Notes: generated from the letters alone by a model not told the origin. A stretch of DNA of 64,000 nucleotides from Salinisphaera sp. G21_0 (GCF_017744115.1 NZ_JAGHQW010000004.1:124001-188000), one strand, 5' to 3'. Shown: positions 10,422 through 18,747, counted from the stretch's first letter. Numbers and translations: made by a program.

Positions 10422-10685
10422 TCACTCATCGGTCTGGCCATCATTAAACTCTTTGGTATTTCTCTCAGAGATTTTTTTCTTTTTGCGCCGGTTTTTTTTA
10501 CGGGCTTTACGCATTTCCAGAGATTTATCCCGACCCTTTCTTGAGCCTGAGCGGTCAATGTAAGACTTGTGGTCTGTAGAGGAAGCATTTGCACTGCTCT
10601 CATTGTGACCCGTACTGTCGCCACTGCCCTGGCCGTAGTCAAGATGGGGTGAGGATGATGAATCAATTCTGTAACCGGAACTCAC
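10422..10685 (-). CDS. small lysine-rich hypothetical protein
   Basis: An 87-residue protein I do not recognise. The start is a GTG at 10685 preceded by AGGAGG at a spacing of seven bases, one of the best ribosome binding sites in the window, which is the main reason to accept the gene. The N-terminal half is rich in serine, glycine and asparagine. The C-terminal half is strongly basic (RKARKKNRRKKKK near residues 59-71) and then acidic. It lies between cdd and ubiF on the same strand. It could bind nucleic acid or be an intrinsically disordered exported protein; neither is shown. An overlapping open frame at 10382-10666 has no comparable start signal. Confidence 0.6.
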   Translation of the reverse strand: MSSGYRIDSSSSPHLDYGQGSGDSTGHNESSANASSTDHKSYIDRSGSRKGRDKSLEMRKARKKNRRKKKKISERNTKEFNDGQTDE

Positions 10686-10720
10686 AATCTGGCCTCCTTG
10701 CTCAATGAGTTCCTATAAGT

Positions 10721-11629
10721 TTATACAACGAAATAGCGTAATTCTGTTCCTGCATGACTAATGATTGAATCTGCCATGGCCTTATGAGAGATAGAGGCCT
10801 GGTTTTCAACCATAACAGCGTCAATAATCTTACCCGGTGCCTTGGTCAGGCTGGATAGGCGGAGATTAACCAGGGCGGCTTCTACGGCGGTCATTCCCGG
10901 ATTGAAGGCTACGTTTTCAGCATATCTACCAGAAATGATATCTCCATTATCTATAAGAAGAGCAACACCGGAGTGACAGCCAGAATAAGGCGCATAACTC
11001 CGGCGGGCCGCTTCTGTTGCTGCATTGACCAGCTTATCAGCAGGGTCCGGGCTCTCGAAGGAGAGCAGCGATGGGCTCATTAGTCGAGTGCTTTGTTTCA
11101 GGTCGCCGGGGCCAAAGGCGTCGGGCAGCAGGGTTGAAATCCTATAGTGCCGCTGTTGATCACTATTGAGCTGACTGACCAGAATATCCACCTGGTCGAT
11201 CCCATTCAGTTCGTTCATAAACTGTCGACAGTGCCCACAGGGGGCTTCATTGACCATCAGACGGCGCAGTCGGGTTTCTCCCTGGTGCCATGCATTGCAG
11301 ATAGCTGCCTGCTCGGCATGAATGGCCATTTTCAGAGGCTGCCCGGCTATTTCAAGGTTTGCACCCAGATAGACAGGCCCTTGTCCTTCCGGGCGAAAGC
11401 CTTCAACAATCGCCCCTACGGAAAAATTTGAGATCGGGCAGGTGCTCATGGCCGCAGCGAGAGGAAGCAGTGCTTTGAGAAGATGCTCCGATGGCAACTC
11501 CATTAATCCCTGAAGCTCATTCACTTGTTCTGGCTCAAGACAGCCCTGCTGGTGAATCAACTGTTGCAGGATATCCGCAGCATTATCCGGGAACTGAGCC
11601 AGTTGATCCTGAAAAGCTCTGTGATTCAT
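10721..11629 (-). CDS. cdd: cytidine deaminase
   Basis: Zinc enzyme that deaminates cytidine and deoxycytidine to uridine and deoxyuridine in pyrimidine salvage. The 302-residue length fits the two-domain dimeric form of E. coli (294). The catalytic domain carries the HAEQAA motif (about 103-108) and the PCGHCRQF zinc cysteine pair (about 129-136). The C-terminal pseudo-domain keeps the fold (SGRYAENVAFNPG) but lacks the catalytic residues, as is normal for this form. Confidence 0.96.
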   Translation of the reverse strand: MNHRAFQDQLAQFPDNAADILQQLIHQQGCLEPEQVNELQGLMELPSEHLLKALLPLAAAMSTCPISNFSVGAIVEGFRPEGQGPVYLGANLEIAGQPLKMAIHAEQAAICNAWHQGETRLRRLMVNEAPCGHCRQFMNELNGIDQVDILVSQLNSDQQRHYRISTLLPDAFGPGDLKQSTRLMSPSLLSFESPDPADKLVNAATEAARRSYAPYSGCHSGVALLIDNGDIISGRYAENVAFNPGMTAVEAALVNLRLSSLTKAPGKIIDAVMVENQASISHKAMADSIISHAGTELRYFVV

Positions 11630-11805
11630 AGCGTTACTCCTGTGACAGGATTCAAGGCTGCTTATGTACTACGGAAAAGAGAGAATTTCCATTGCTCTTT
11701 TTCAATGGTTTACAGGGCCAGAAGAGATATGGATTTACCAGTAACAGTAACGGAATCACACTTTAGCTAAAGTTAATCGAGGATTGATTAAAAAAGGATT
11801 TGATT

Positions 11806-12789
11806 ATGACCTTCCACACCAATGGACTACATAAACCCGGGAATGTCCCACCAAAAATCCCTGAACAAGAAGGCGAATTTCCGGAAAAATCCGGCAAAAT
11901 CGGCAAAGAGGGCAGTTGGAATGGGAGAACAATAAGTCCGACCCCCAGTCAACAGCATGTTCCGAGAGTCGGTGGAGCGGTGCACAGTGATAAAAGTGCC
12001 TGGACTATCACCAAAGCACTCTCAGGGATCGCCAGCAGCATCAATAACAGGATGTGCGGTCAGTCCGCCAGGGCGGCAGACATCTCAAAGGCATTGAAGG
12101 AAAATAATGTCGAGGAGTTTACCAAACATCTTGAGGCGATGAAGAATGAAGTGATAGCACATAATAAAGGATGTGTGGAAAATAATCGGCAATCAGAACT
12201 AAAGTTGTTGCAGGAACCTGTACAGCAACTGTCAGTCAACAATAAGCCCCTGCTTTATGCCCTGGCAGAATCCGGCAGTCCTGAGATGGTTGCCGCGCTG
12301 TGCACCGCCGATAAAATCGCTCCCAGAAGTTTCTATACGGTCCCGGTATTTCAGGATGCTGCTATGAGCGACTATATCGAAGATAATCTCCACAAGGGCG
12401 AGTTAAATGAGGCAGGCTGGTGGTGTCATTCAGGTACACCCGTTCATTATGCGTTAAGCTCCGGCAACTATGAGGCGGCAAAAGCCTTTTTGCAACACGG
12501 CGGCAGTCTCATTGGTTGCGAAGATATCCTCAGCAAGATACCCCGGGATGTCAGGGATCAATTAGGGGAGGCTATTTTGGCTCAACAGAGCGAGCTTGAG
12601 CCAAAACTCTTGAATATGAGACCGGTTATAAACCGTATGGAGGGTGAGCAAAAAGCGGAAAAAATGGGTGATGGTATCCAGAATCCTGAAACGGTCTTCA
12701 GTCAAGATAGACTTGACCTCACCACACTCGGAGCAATGGCAGTACAAATTGATAACGATCTTCAACTGCTAGAGTCTCTGGCTAAATGA
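11806..12789 (+). CDS. ankyrin-repeat-like hypothetical protein
   Basis: A 327-residue protein with a proline- and glycine-rich, probably disordered N-terminal 60 residues, a helical middle, and two recognisable ankyrin-type segments: PLLYALAESGSPEMVAALC (about 148-166) and TPVHYALSSGNYEAAKAFLQ (about 211-230). The ATG at 11806 has AAGGA seven bases upstream, so the in-frame TTG at 11800 is not needed. No signal peptide is seen. Ankyrin proteins in host-associated bacteria are often secreted effectors, but nothing in the sequence shows secretion here. It sits between cdd and murI with no conserved neighbour, consistent with an accessory gene. Confidence 0.7.
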   Translation: MTFHTNGLHKPGNVPPKIPEQEGEFPEKSGKIGKEGSWNGRTISPTPSQQHVPRVGGAVHSDKSAWTITKALSGIASSINNRMCGQSARAADISKALKENNVEEFTKHLEAMKNEVIAHNKGCVENNRQSELKLLQEPVQQLSVNNKPLLYALAESGSPEMVAALCTADKIAPRSFYTVPVFQDAAMSDYIEDNLHKGELNEAGWWCHSGTPVHYALSSGNYEAAKAFLQHGGSLIGCEDILSKIPRDVRDQLGEAILAQQSELEPKLLNMRPVINRMEGEQKAEKMGDGIQNPETVFSQDRLDLTTLGAMAVQIDNDLQLLESLAK

Positions 12790-12814
12790 CAGACATTAGT
12801 TATAGCGTCTTAAG

Positions 12815-12826
12815 CCCCTTCGGGGG
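12815..12826 (+). other. short GC hairpin with TTCG loop after the ankyrin gene
   Basis: CCCC (12815-12818), loop TTCG, GGGG (12823-12826): a short stem with a tetraloop known to be very stable in RNA, 26 bases after the stop codon. An alternative pairing of GGGGGA with TTCCCCC just downstream is also possible. The following 12831-12869 stretch is almost pure pyrimidine. It may form the transcript end but lacks a clean T-run. Confidence 0.35.
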
Positions 12827-13066
12827 AGGTCTCTTCCCCCATCCTTCTTGCTTTTCTCCCTCCCTCACCCGCAGAGTTGTCCCGATGCAGGCGGGTTGCA
12901 GGGCGGCATGTGACCAAAGATAATGCATTTCCTTCAGATTACCGTCTAACAGACTTACTGTATTAATGGGGAACAACGCTTATTGCGTCATCAATGGCGG
13001 TTGGAGAAACTTCATCACTCTGTTGATGGTCAAAAGCTAAATAAACCATTTTTGTGGAAACATCTT

Positions 13067-13969
13067 GTGAAAACAGCCGTGAATAAAAAGGGAAAGCCGA
13101 TCGTTATTTTCGATTCCGGTGTCGGCGGCCTCAGTATCTATCAGGAAATAAAACAGGCTTTACCTTATGCTCCGGTGGTTTACTGTTCCGATACTCAGGG
13201 GTTTCCCTACGGCCCAAAGCCCGAGCAGGAAGTGATTGAGCGTACCAGCCTCTGCCTGAATGCGTTAGCCGAGCAGTTTGATCCCTCGCTCGCCGTCATT
13301 GCTTGCAATACCGCCAGCACCATATCTCTGCCGAGGGTACGCGAAGAGCTGGATTTCCCCGTTGTTGGCGTGGTGCCAGCCATCAAGACGGCCAGTGAGT
13401 ACTCAAAAAAACGCTGCATTGGGCTTCTGGCGACACCTGGCACGATTGCCCGCAGCTATACCGACCAGCTGATTGATGATTTTGCCGGGGACTGTCAGGT
13501 GATTAGAGTGGGTTCCAGCGAATTGGTACAGATGGCTGAACAGCACCTTCGGGGTGAGCCGGTTTCAGAGCAAGATCTGCACCGGATTCTTGGCCCTTTT
13601 TTTGCCGAAGAACAGGTGCCGGATGTGGTAGTTCTTGGCTGTACCCACTTCCCTTTGCTGAGAACAGCGTTGCAGCAGGTATCTGCCGACATTCACTGGA
13701 TCGACTCAGGCTCTGCTATTGCCCGCAGGGTTGTCAGCCTGTTGGACCCGGCCGGGTTTGATGCAGAGTCAGCACCACACGATCTCTTTATGCACACAGG
13801 GCTGGATGATCAGGTCAGTGCTCTGATTCCAGCGTTGGAGAAAATGGGATTTGTTGCCCTGAGAAATTTACCCGTCGGGCCAGAGGTGATGACGCCACCG
13901 TCACAGGGTGACGGTGGCGTCCATTGCGGCGAGAACGTTGTCAATTACTCAAAGGAGCGGGCTTCATAA
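13067..13969 (+). CDS. murI: glutamate racemase
   Basis: Cofactor-independent racemase that makes D-glutamate for peptidoglycan. Both catalytic cysteine motifs are present, IACNTAST and LGCTHFPLL, as is the N-terminal IVIFDSGVGGLS. The frame is open back to a TTG at 12983, but family members begin only a few residues before the FDSGVGG motif. The GTG at 13067 (preceded by GGAAA) or the GTG at 13079 is therefore more likely. The 3' end overlaps the convergent TRAP gene by 25 bases, and a perfect hairpin lies inside the last coding codons (13891-13921). Confidence 0.93.
   Translation: MKTAVNKKGKPIVIFDSGVGGLSIYQEIKQALPYAPVVYCSDTQGFPYGPKPEQEVIERTSLCLNALAEQFDPSLAVIACNTASTISLPRVREELDFPVVGVVPAIKTASEYSKKRCIGLLATPGTIARSYTDQLIDDFAGDCQVIRVGSSELVQMAEQHLRGEPVSEQDLHRILGPFFAEEQVPDVVVLGCTHFPLLRTALQQVSADIHWIDSGSAIARRVVSLLDPAGFDAESAPHDLFMHTGLDDQVSALIPALEKMGFVALRNLPVGPEVMTPPSQGDGGVHCGENVVNYSKERAS
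13891..13921. repeat. perfect 14-bp inverted repeat in the murI 3' coding end
   Basis: GACGCCACCGTCAC (13891-13904) and GTGACGGTGGCGTC (13908-13921) are exact reverse complements around a 3-base spacer. In murI it encodes a non-conserved tail (TPPSQGDGGV). It lies 24 bases downstream of the stop codon of the convergent TRAP gene, so it may form an RNA end structure for that minus-strand transcript. No T-run follows on either strand. Confidence 0.7.
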
Positions 13970-15066
13970 AAAGCGACTTCTGAAATACTGTGGTAAGCCT
14001 TGGACTGCTCGCGGAACTCGCTGAACGATTGATAAACCCGTCCAGCCACATCGCTGCTGGCAGCAACTTCCTCAGTAACTTCATCCGCCACCTTTTTCAG
14101 TTCAGCAAGTACGTCATCCGGCAAACGTTTTACGGTTACCCCATGCTCATTCACCAGCTGTTGCAGCGCCGCATTATTCCTCGCGGTGTATTCATCAATC
14201 ATGTCCTGATTTGCTGCGCGGGCTGCCGTTTTGACAATGGCCTGCAGGTCTTCTGGCAGTTTATTCCATGCATCCAGATTGATGGTGAATTCCATCATGC
14301 TGCCTGGCTCATGCCAGCCCGGGTAGTAATAGTAAGAAGCGGCCTTATAGAAACCAAAGGCCAGGTCATTGTATGGGCCGACCCACTCGGTCGCATCAAT
14401 AGCGCCGGTCTGAAGCGCCGTAAATAGCTCGCCACCGGGGATATTCACAGGGACCCCGCCAAGGCGCTGCAGTACTTCACCGCCCATACCCGGGATGCGC
14501 ATTTTCAGACCTTTCAGGTCATCCAGGCTGTTGATCTCCTTGTTGAACCAGCCCGCCATCTGAACCCCGGTGTTGCCACCAGCCATCGGTTTCACATTAA
14601 ATGGTTTATACACCTCGTCCCAGAGCGCCTGCCCGCCACCATAGTGAATCCAGCTGCTGATTTCCTGGGCGTTCAAGCCAAAGGGAACGGCAGTAAAGAA
14701 CTGGGTGGCCGGGTCTTTGCCCTTCCAGTAATAAGCGCCACTGTGCCCCATATCCGCCGTGCCGCTGGATACGGCATCAAAGACTTCCAGCGGTGGTACC
14801 AGTTCACCGCCGCCATACACTTTGACGGTCAGTCGGCCATTACTCATTTTATTAACGGACTCGGCAAAGCGCTCAGGCGCGATACCCAGACCCGGGAAAT
14901 TTTTTGGCCAGGAAGTCACCAGCTTCCACTCGATGGCTTTTTGAGCTTCTGGTGCTACTGATTCGGTATTGGTGGTTTGCTGCGGTTGTTCACCCTGGCC
15001 ACAGCCTGCCAGTGCTGCCACTGCGGCAGCGACCCCGAAAGAGGACAATAAATTACGACGTTTCAT
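13945..15066 (-). CDS. TRAP transporter substrate-binding protein (DctP family)
   Basis: Periplasmic or lipid-anchored solute receptor of a tripartite ATP-independent transporter. The ATG at 15066 has AGGG seven bases upstream and starts a signal of the form MKRRNLL followed by a hydrophobic run and lipobox LAGC, so it may be exported through Tat and lipidated. The mature part has the DctP fold blocks LVTSWPKNFPGLG and PGGELFTALQTGAIDATEWVGP. The latter resembles receptors for 2-oxo acids such as TakP, with the conserved arginine in GLKMRIPGMGGEV. The membrane subunits DctQ and DctM are not adjacent, so this is an orphan receptor. Substrate is inferred only. Confidence 0.9.
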   Translation of the reverse strand: MKRRNLLSSFGVAAAVAALAGCGQGEQPQQTTNTESVAPEAQKAIEWKLVTSWPKNFPGLGIAPERFAESVNKMSNGRLTVKVYGGGELVPPLEVFDAVSSGTADMGHSGAYYWKGKDPATQFFTAVPFGLNAQEISSWIHYGGGQALWDEVYKPFNVKPMAGGNTGVQMAGWFNKEINSLDDLKGLKMRIPGMGGEVLQRLGGVPVNIPGGELFTALQTGAIDATEWVGPYNDLAFGFYKAASYYYYPGWHEPGSMMEFTINLDAWNKLPEDLQAIVKTAARAANQDMIDEYTARNNAALQQLVNEHGVTVKRLPDDVLAELKKVADEVTEEVAASSDVAGRVYQSFSEFREQSKAYHSISEVAFYEARSFE

Positions 15067-15219
15067 GCAAGGACCCTGTTTGTTCTTAGTCTTATTTATG
15101 GGGAACACGACAGAAGCATAGTAATTGGATAGGTGGAAGCTGACAAGCTTCCATTAATAGGGAGGCTTTTAAGCAGGAGCCTCAGGGCCTGTTGAGGTTT
15201 TGTTGCGAGCAAGAAAAAA

Positions 15220-16308
15220 ATGGAGGTTTTTCAGGCTCAATTGCTAAGGAACTTGCTTTGCCGTTTATTGTCTTATGACAGTAACTCAGTCACGAATACA
15301 GGTACGAACATGTATATTGCCAGGGCTAGTACTAGTGATCATTCGTTTAAATGCAATATCTGTCATAGGCATGATGGCGGCACCACAAACGAATTTGCTG
15401 GCAAGTTGCAAGTCAAAGCATCGTGTCAGTACGGATGCCAGCTTCACCTTGGTTGTATTCCCCAACTGACTGATCAGCAGCTCAAACTGGGCCAACGCAG
15501 CTGTTCCGAATGTCAGAAGCTTCCCTTGCTGCCATTGCTTTGCGGATCCAAATCCCTGGAGGAGTACGCCTGTCACTCCGGAAATTGGCAAGCACTGGCA
15601 CTGATGCTGAAGATTAAAGTCGATCATGGTGTCAGCATACATGTGGATAAACGTCTGTTGTTTATCGCTGTGCAGGAAAGGAATAGCAAATGCCTGGAAC
15701 TTTTGTGCATGGCGGGCGCGAATGTCAACGCTGCCTTAATCGATGGATCCACCCCTTTACACATGGCCGCCTTTTATGGTGACACCGACTCCCTTAAGGT
15801 GCTGCTCAAGATCCCGGGAGTGAATGTCAGTGCCCTCGAAGAAGATGGTTTCACCCCTTTACACTGGGCTGCCACAAATGGTAACCCAGGTCACACGGAT
15901 TGCCTGAAATTGCTGATTGCTCACCCCGGGGTGGATATCAATGCCAAGGATGTCTATGGTCTCACTCCTTTACACTGGGCCGCCGCAAAGGGTAACACCG
16001 ATAGCCTGAAGTTGCTGCTCGACACCCCGCGGATAGATATCCACGTTACCTGTAAACTTGGCCTCACTCCTTTGCACCACGCAGCCAAGTGGGCAAGGGT
16101 CGATTGCGTGGAAGCGCTGCTCTGTAAAGGAGCGAATGTCAATGCCGCTGCTACTGATCGCCCCGGCACCACACCACTGGACCTCGCCAGGAACAGGAGC
16201 AACCCTGCGTGCGCAGAACGCCTGATTGCCAAAGGGGCAAAAACGTCGCTGGAGCTGAAAGCACTGGAGGAAGAGGCAAGAAAGGAGCAGGAATGCCGTC
16301 TGATATGA
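15220..16308 (+). CDS. RING-like zinc finger plus ankyrin-repeat protein
   Basis: A 362-residue protein with eukaryotic-like architecture. Residues 45-98 hold eight potential zinc ligands spaced C45-x2-C48-x20-C69-x3-C73-x2-H76-x2-C79-x15-C95-x2-C98, a C4HC3 pattern like RING-CH/RINGv or PHD fingers. Residues about 135-340 form five to six ankyrin repeats with the TPLHWAA signature at least four times. A charged helix ends the protein. A RING plus ankyrin layout is that of some eukaryotic E3 ubiquitin ligases, so a host-directed role is possible but inferred. The first ATG (15220) lacks a clear ribosome binding site; the ATG at 15310 (MYIARAS) is an alternative that keeps both domains. It converges on a propeller gene at 16381. 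Confidence 0.8.
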   Translation: MEVFQAQLLRNLLCRLLSYDSNSVTNTGTNMYIARASTSDHSFKCNICHRHDGGTTNEFAGKLQVKASCQYGCQLHLGCIPQLTDQQLKLGQRSCSECQKLPLLPLLCGSKSLEEYACHSGNWQALALMLKIKVDHGVSIHVDKRLLFIAVQERNSKCLELLCMAGANVNAALIDGSTPLHMAAFYGDTDSLKVLLKIPGVNVSALEEDGFTPLHWAATNGNPGHTDCLKLLIAHPGVDINAKDVYGLTPLHWAAAKGNTDSLKLLLDTPRIDIHVTCKLGLTPLHHAAKWARVDCVEALLCKGANVNAAATDRPGTTPLDLARNRSNPACAERLIAKGAKTSLELKALEEEARKEQECRLI

Positions 16309-16380
16309 GGGAGAAAAATCGGGCACGGAATAACCAGAAATGTATAACGCCATCTTGCCTTGCAAAGCCTCACGTGTGAG

Positions 16381-18747
16381 CTATTCCTGCCCCGGGCTGG
16401 CAGGAATCTTCCAGAGTAATGCAATACCGCCTTTTAAAAAGCCAGCAAAGGAAAATATACCATCGTTACAGTAGATCAATAAATGATCACCATCAGGGCT
16501 AAATTTGGCCAATTTAACGGGATGATCCAGTTTTATCTGCTCTTTTTTTGACCATTTGCCATCATCACCAATACCCCAGAGTTGCACAAGGCCAGGCTGG
16601 TGTTTGTCCTTCCGGTTCATTTTGTTGCCATAGGTCAGAAAATGGTTTTCCAATTCATTAAAACTAGCGTCCCTGATGAAGTCGGCATCAGAGTCCGTCA
16701 CCGCCAGTTTCACCCACTGGCCATTATCGTTGTGCCCCAGGATACAAGCGGTGTCGTCCAGGCTAATGGTATAGGCAAGCCGCCCTGAACGGGAAAACCG
16801 AGCATCCATAATACTGTTTCGATGTTGAACCACCAATTGTTCCTGCCATTTGCCCTGGCTGTCGAGAGCCTGAATTTTTACCGTCCGGTCACGACTGCGG
16901 GTCAGCACACAGTCCTCCTGAGCGTTGAAGGCAGCATAGTCAATCCCCCCCTGATGATATATCCTCGTTTTCTCAACCAGATCACCTTCCTCGTAATTCC
17001 CCCAAATGCAGGCGAAATTTGTTTCATTGCCATAGCTCAGAAGAAGGTTCTCTGAGGGACTGAAGATAGCTTTGTGACTGCCACTGTGGTAAAAGGTCTG
17101 GCCATTAACCAGCCGATGGTCAGTACTGTTGTAGTCCCAGAGTTTAAAGGAGCCAATACCGGAGTTGGCCAATAATTTACGCCCGGAGGCGCTGAATTTG
17201 GCCTCTGCACACCTGTGAATTTTAGTTTTTACTACCCAGGGATTATCGTTAGCGTCACAGTTGGCGTCATAACCTGAAATAATAAATGTATTGTCTGTAT
17301 CACGGGTCAGCGCAAGGTGCCCAGAGGCGTTAAAGGCGGCTTCGCAAATAGGTTTGGCGCAAGGTTGGTTGTCTTCATTCATGCTCCATTCAGGATGACA
17401 GATCTCCCCGATCTGTGACCAATTGCCATCGACATCACAACCCAGAAAGATAGCCTGGCCACCTTCGGTGAAGATCACGGTATGCCGCTCATCATGACTC
17501 AGCTGAGCACCGGCAATTTGCCTATTGCACTCAATGACCTTTTGCTCCTCCAGGCAGTGAGTCTCATCACTACAGCCCCAAATGGTCGCTGTTGTACCCT
17601 GGTAAGTCAGTAAATAATGGTTCGTGGCCTCGAAAGGCACTTGATGTGGCACAGTTTGCTGACAGTGACTGATCTCTTTAGTCTGGGTTAGCGGGGTCCA
17701 CCGACCGTTGCTATCCTCGCGCAATACGTTGATTTCGCCGGACTGTGGATCGTAGGAGATCATTTTGTCCTGCAAGGGGCTGAAGTCTGCCTTCACCCTC
17801 GGATCGTTTTCATTAGTGGTGGTGTGCTCAAGCACCACCGCCTCCTGCCAACGGCCATCCTTGTTCAGCGTACTCATCGTGAGCTTGCCATCGTAGCTCA
17901 TGCTCAGGAGCGTATTTTCCGACTGGTTAAGCTGGTAACGAAAGATTGCATCAGAGCTCTTGACCTTCCCTTTTGGCAACCAGTTGCCATCCGCGCCCTG
18001 TCGCCAGACGCTCAGACTAAACTCGTTCTCATCATCGCGACCATTGATAATCAGGTTCTTACTCGTTGGGCTGAAGCTGACATCACGAATATAACAACCG
18101 ACGCCGGTCGCCAGTCGGAGTTCCAGATAATTGGCCTGGCATTGCATAATACGAGCCTTGATAGGGTCAATAGCTTTGGTGCCTGAGATGAAGTCAGTTG
18201 ATGGTTTGGTGCGTGAAATGATGTCCGTTGATGATTCGGTGTCTGAGGTGTCAGTTGATGATTCGGTATATGAGTCGTCAGTTGATGATTCGGTGTCTGA
18301 GTAGTCAGTTGATGATTCGGTATATGAGTCGTCAGTTGATGGCCTTGTCAGGGTATGGCCACTATTTGCTGAAATGGCACCAGCTGGCCCCATAGTATTA
18401 TCTGTCGGTTCAGGCTCGGTGTAACTATCGTACGGAATATTCTGTTGCTCATCATGTTGTTGCGATGCATCGGCCAAACCAATGTCTGGCGACTGCGGCA
18501 CCATGGAAACGTTCAGTCCGATAATTTCCAGCTTTCGCTTACCGATAGCGGTGATGAACGTCAATTCGGGTGGTGAATCCAGCCTCAACCGTTCAAGCGA
18601 TTTGAACTGGTCCGGTCCAGAAATTTCTGAGACCTGTTTGTTATAGGCAGCCACGGATTTATTCAGCGTTTTCAGATCATTAAATAACTGCCGTTCATTG
18701 GTTTCTATTCTGCTTGCGGCTGAACTGCCTTGCGCAATTGGTTGCAT
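16381..18747 (-). CDS. WD-type beta-propeller protein with serine/threonine/aspartate repeat linker
   Basis: A large (788-residue) protein I do not recognise by name. The ATG at 18747 has GGAG five bases upstream. Residues about 1-85 are helical; about 140-200 is a low-complexity linker of nine-residue TESSTD repeats. From about 210 to the end are many blade-like units of some 50 residues with a pattern of G-x-W, a charged strand, then A-x-FSPxxxxLLxY. Examples are KLWDYNSTD, VQLWGIGDDGKWSKK and VKLAKFSPDGDHLL. This is a WD40-type propeller fold, probably two propellers by length. It is paralogous to the protein at 59214-61166. No signal peptide is seen; a protein-interaction or effector role is inferred. 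Confidence 0.75.
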   Translation of the reverse strand: MQPIAQGSSAASRIETNERQLFNDLKTLNKSVAAYNKQVSEISGPDQFKSLERLRLDSPPELTFITAIGKRKLEIIGLNVSMVPQSPDIGLADASQQHDEQQNIPYDSYTEPEPTDNTMGPAGAISANSGHTLTRPSTDDSYTESSTDYSDTESSTDDSYTESSTDTSDTESSTDIISRTKPSTDFISGTKAIDPIKARIMQCQANYLELRLATGVGCYIRDVSFSPTSKNLIINGRDDENEFSLSVWRQGADGNWLPKGKVKSSDAIFRYQLNQSENTLLSMSYDGKLTMSTLNKDGRWQEAVVLEHTTTNENDPRVKADFSPLQDKMISYDPQSGEINVLREDSNGRWTPLTQTKEISHCQQTVPHQVPFEATNHYLLTYQGTTATIWGCSDETHCLEEQKVIECNRQIAGAQLSHDERHTVIFTEGGQAIFLGCDVDGNWSQIGEICHPEWSMNEDNQPCAKPICEAAFNASGHLALTRDTDNTFIISGYDANCDANDNPWVVKTKIHRCAEAKFSASGRKLLANSGIGSFKLWDYNSTDHRLVNGQTFYHSGSHKAIFSPSENLLLSYGNETNFACIWGNYEEGDLVEKTRIYHQGGIDYAAFNAQEDCVLTRSRDRTVKIQALDSQGKWQEQLVVQHRNSIMDARFSRSGRLAYTISLDDTACILGHNDNGQWVKLAVTDSDADFIRDASFNELENHFLTYGNKMNRKDKHQPGLVQLWGIGDDGKWSKKEQIKLDHPVKLAKFSPDGDHLLIYCNDGIFSFAGFLKGGIALLWKIPASPGQE
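16383..16407 (-). other. 9-bp perfect hairpin at the propeller gene stop
   Basis: ATTCCTGCC (16383-16391) and GGCAGGAAT (16399-16407) pair perfectly around a 7-base loop and cover the last codons, next to the TAG stop at 16381-16383. No T-run follows. It resembles the stop-codon hairpin of parC. Confidence 0.55.
18194..18342 (-). repeat. 27-bp tandem repeat (alternating types) in the propeller gene
   Basis: Units begin at 18224, 18251, 18278 and 18305, each 27 bases, with a partial unit at 18332 and a degenerate 30-base unit at 18194. Each shares the core TCAGTTGATGATTCGGT (the first has TCCG). Units alternate between a GTCTGAG type and a TATATGAG type, so the real period is 54 bases. Each encodes a nine-residue unit ending TESSTD. 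The near identity of alternate units points to recent duplication of a 54-base block. Confidence 0.9.

Noticed and set aside
10382-10666. Open frame of 94 codons overlapping the small lysine-rich gene in another frame
   Set aside because: The overlapping frame starting at 10685 has a perfect AGGAGG site; this one has none.
12983-13066. 28-residue N-terminal extension of MurI from a TTG start
   Set aside because: Not conserved in the family; a GTG start with a ribosome binding site lies nearer to the catalytic domain.
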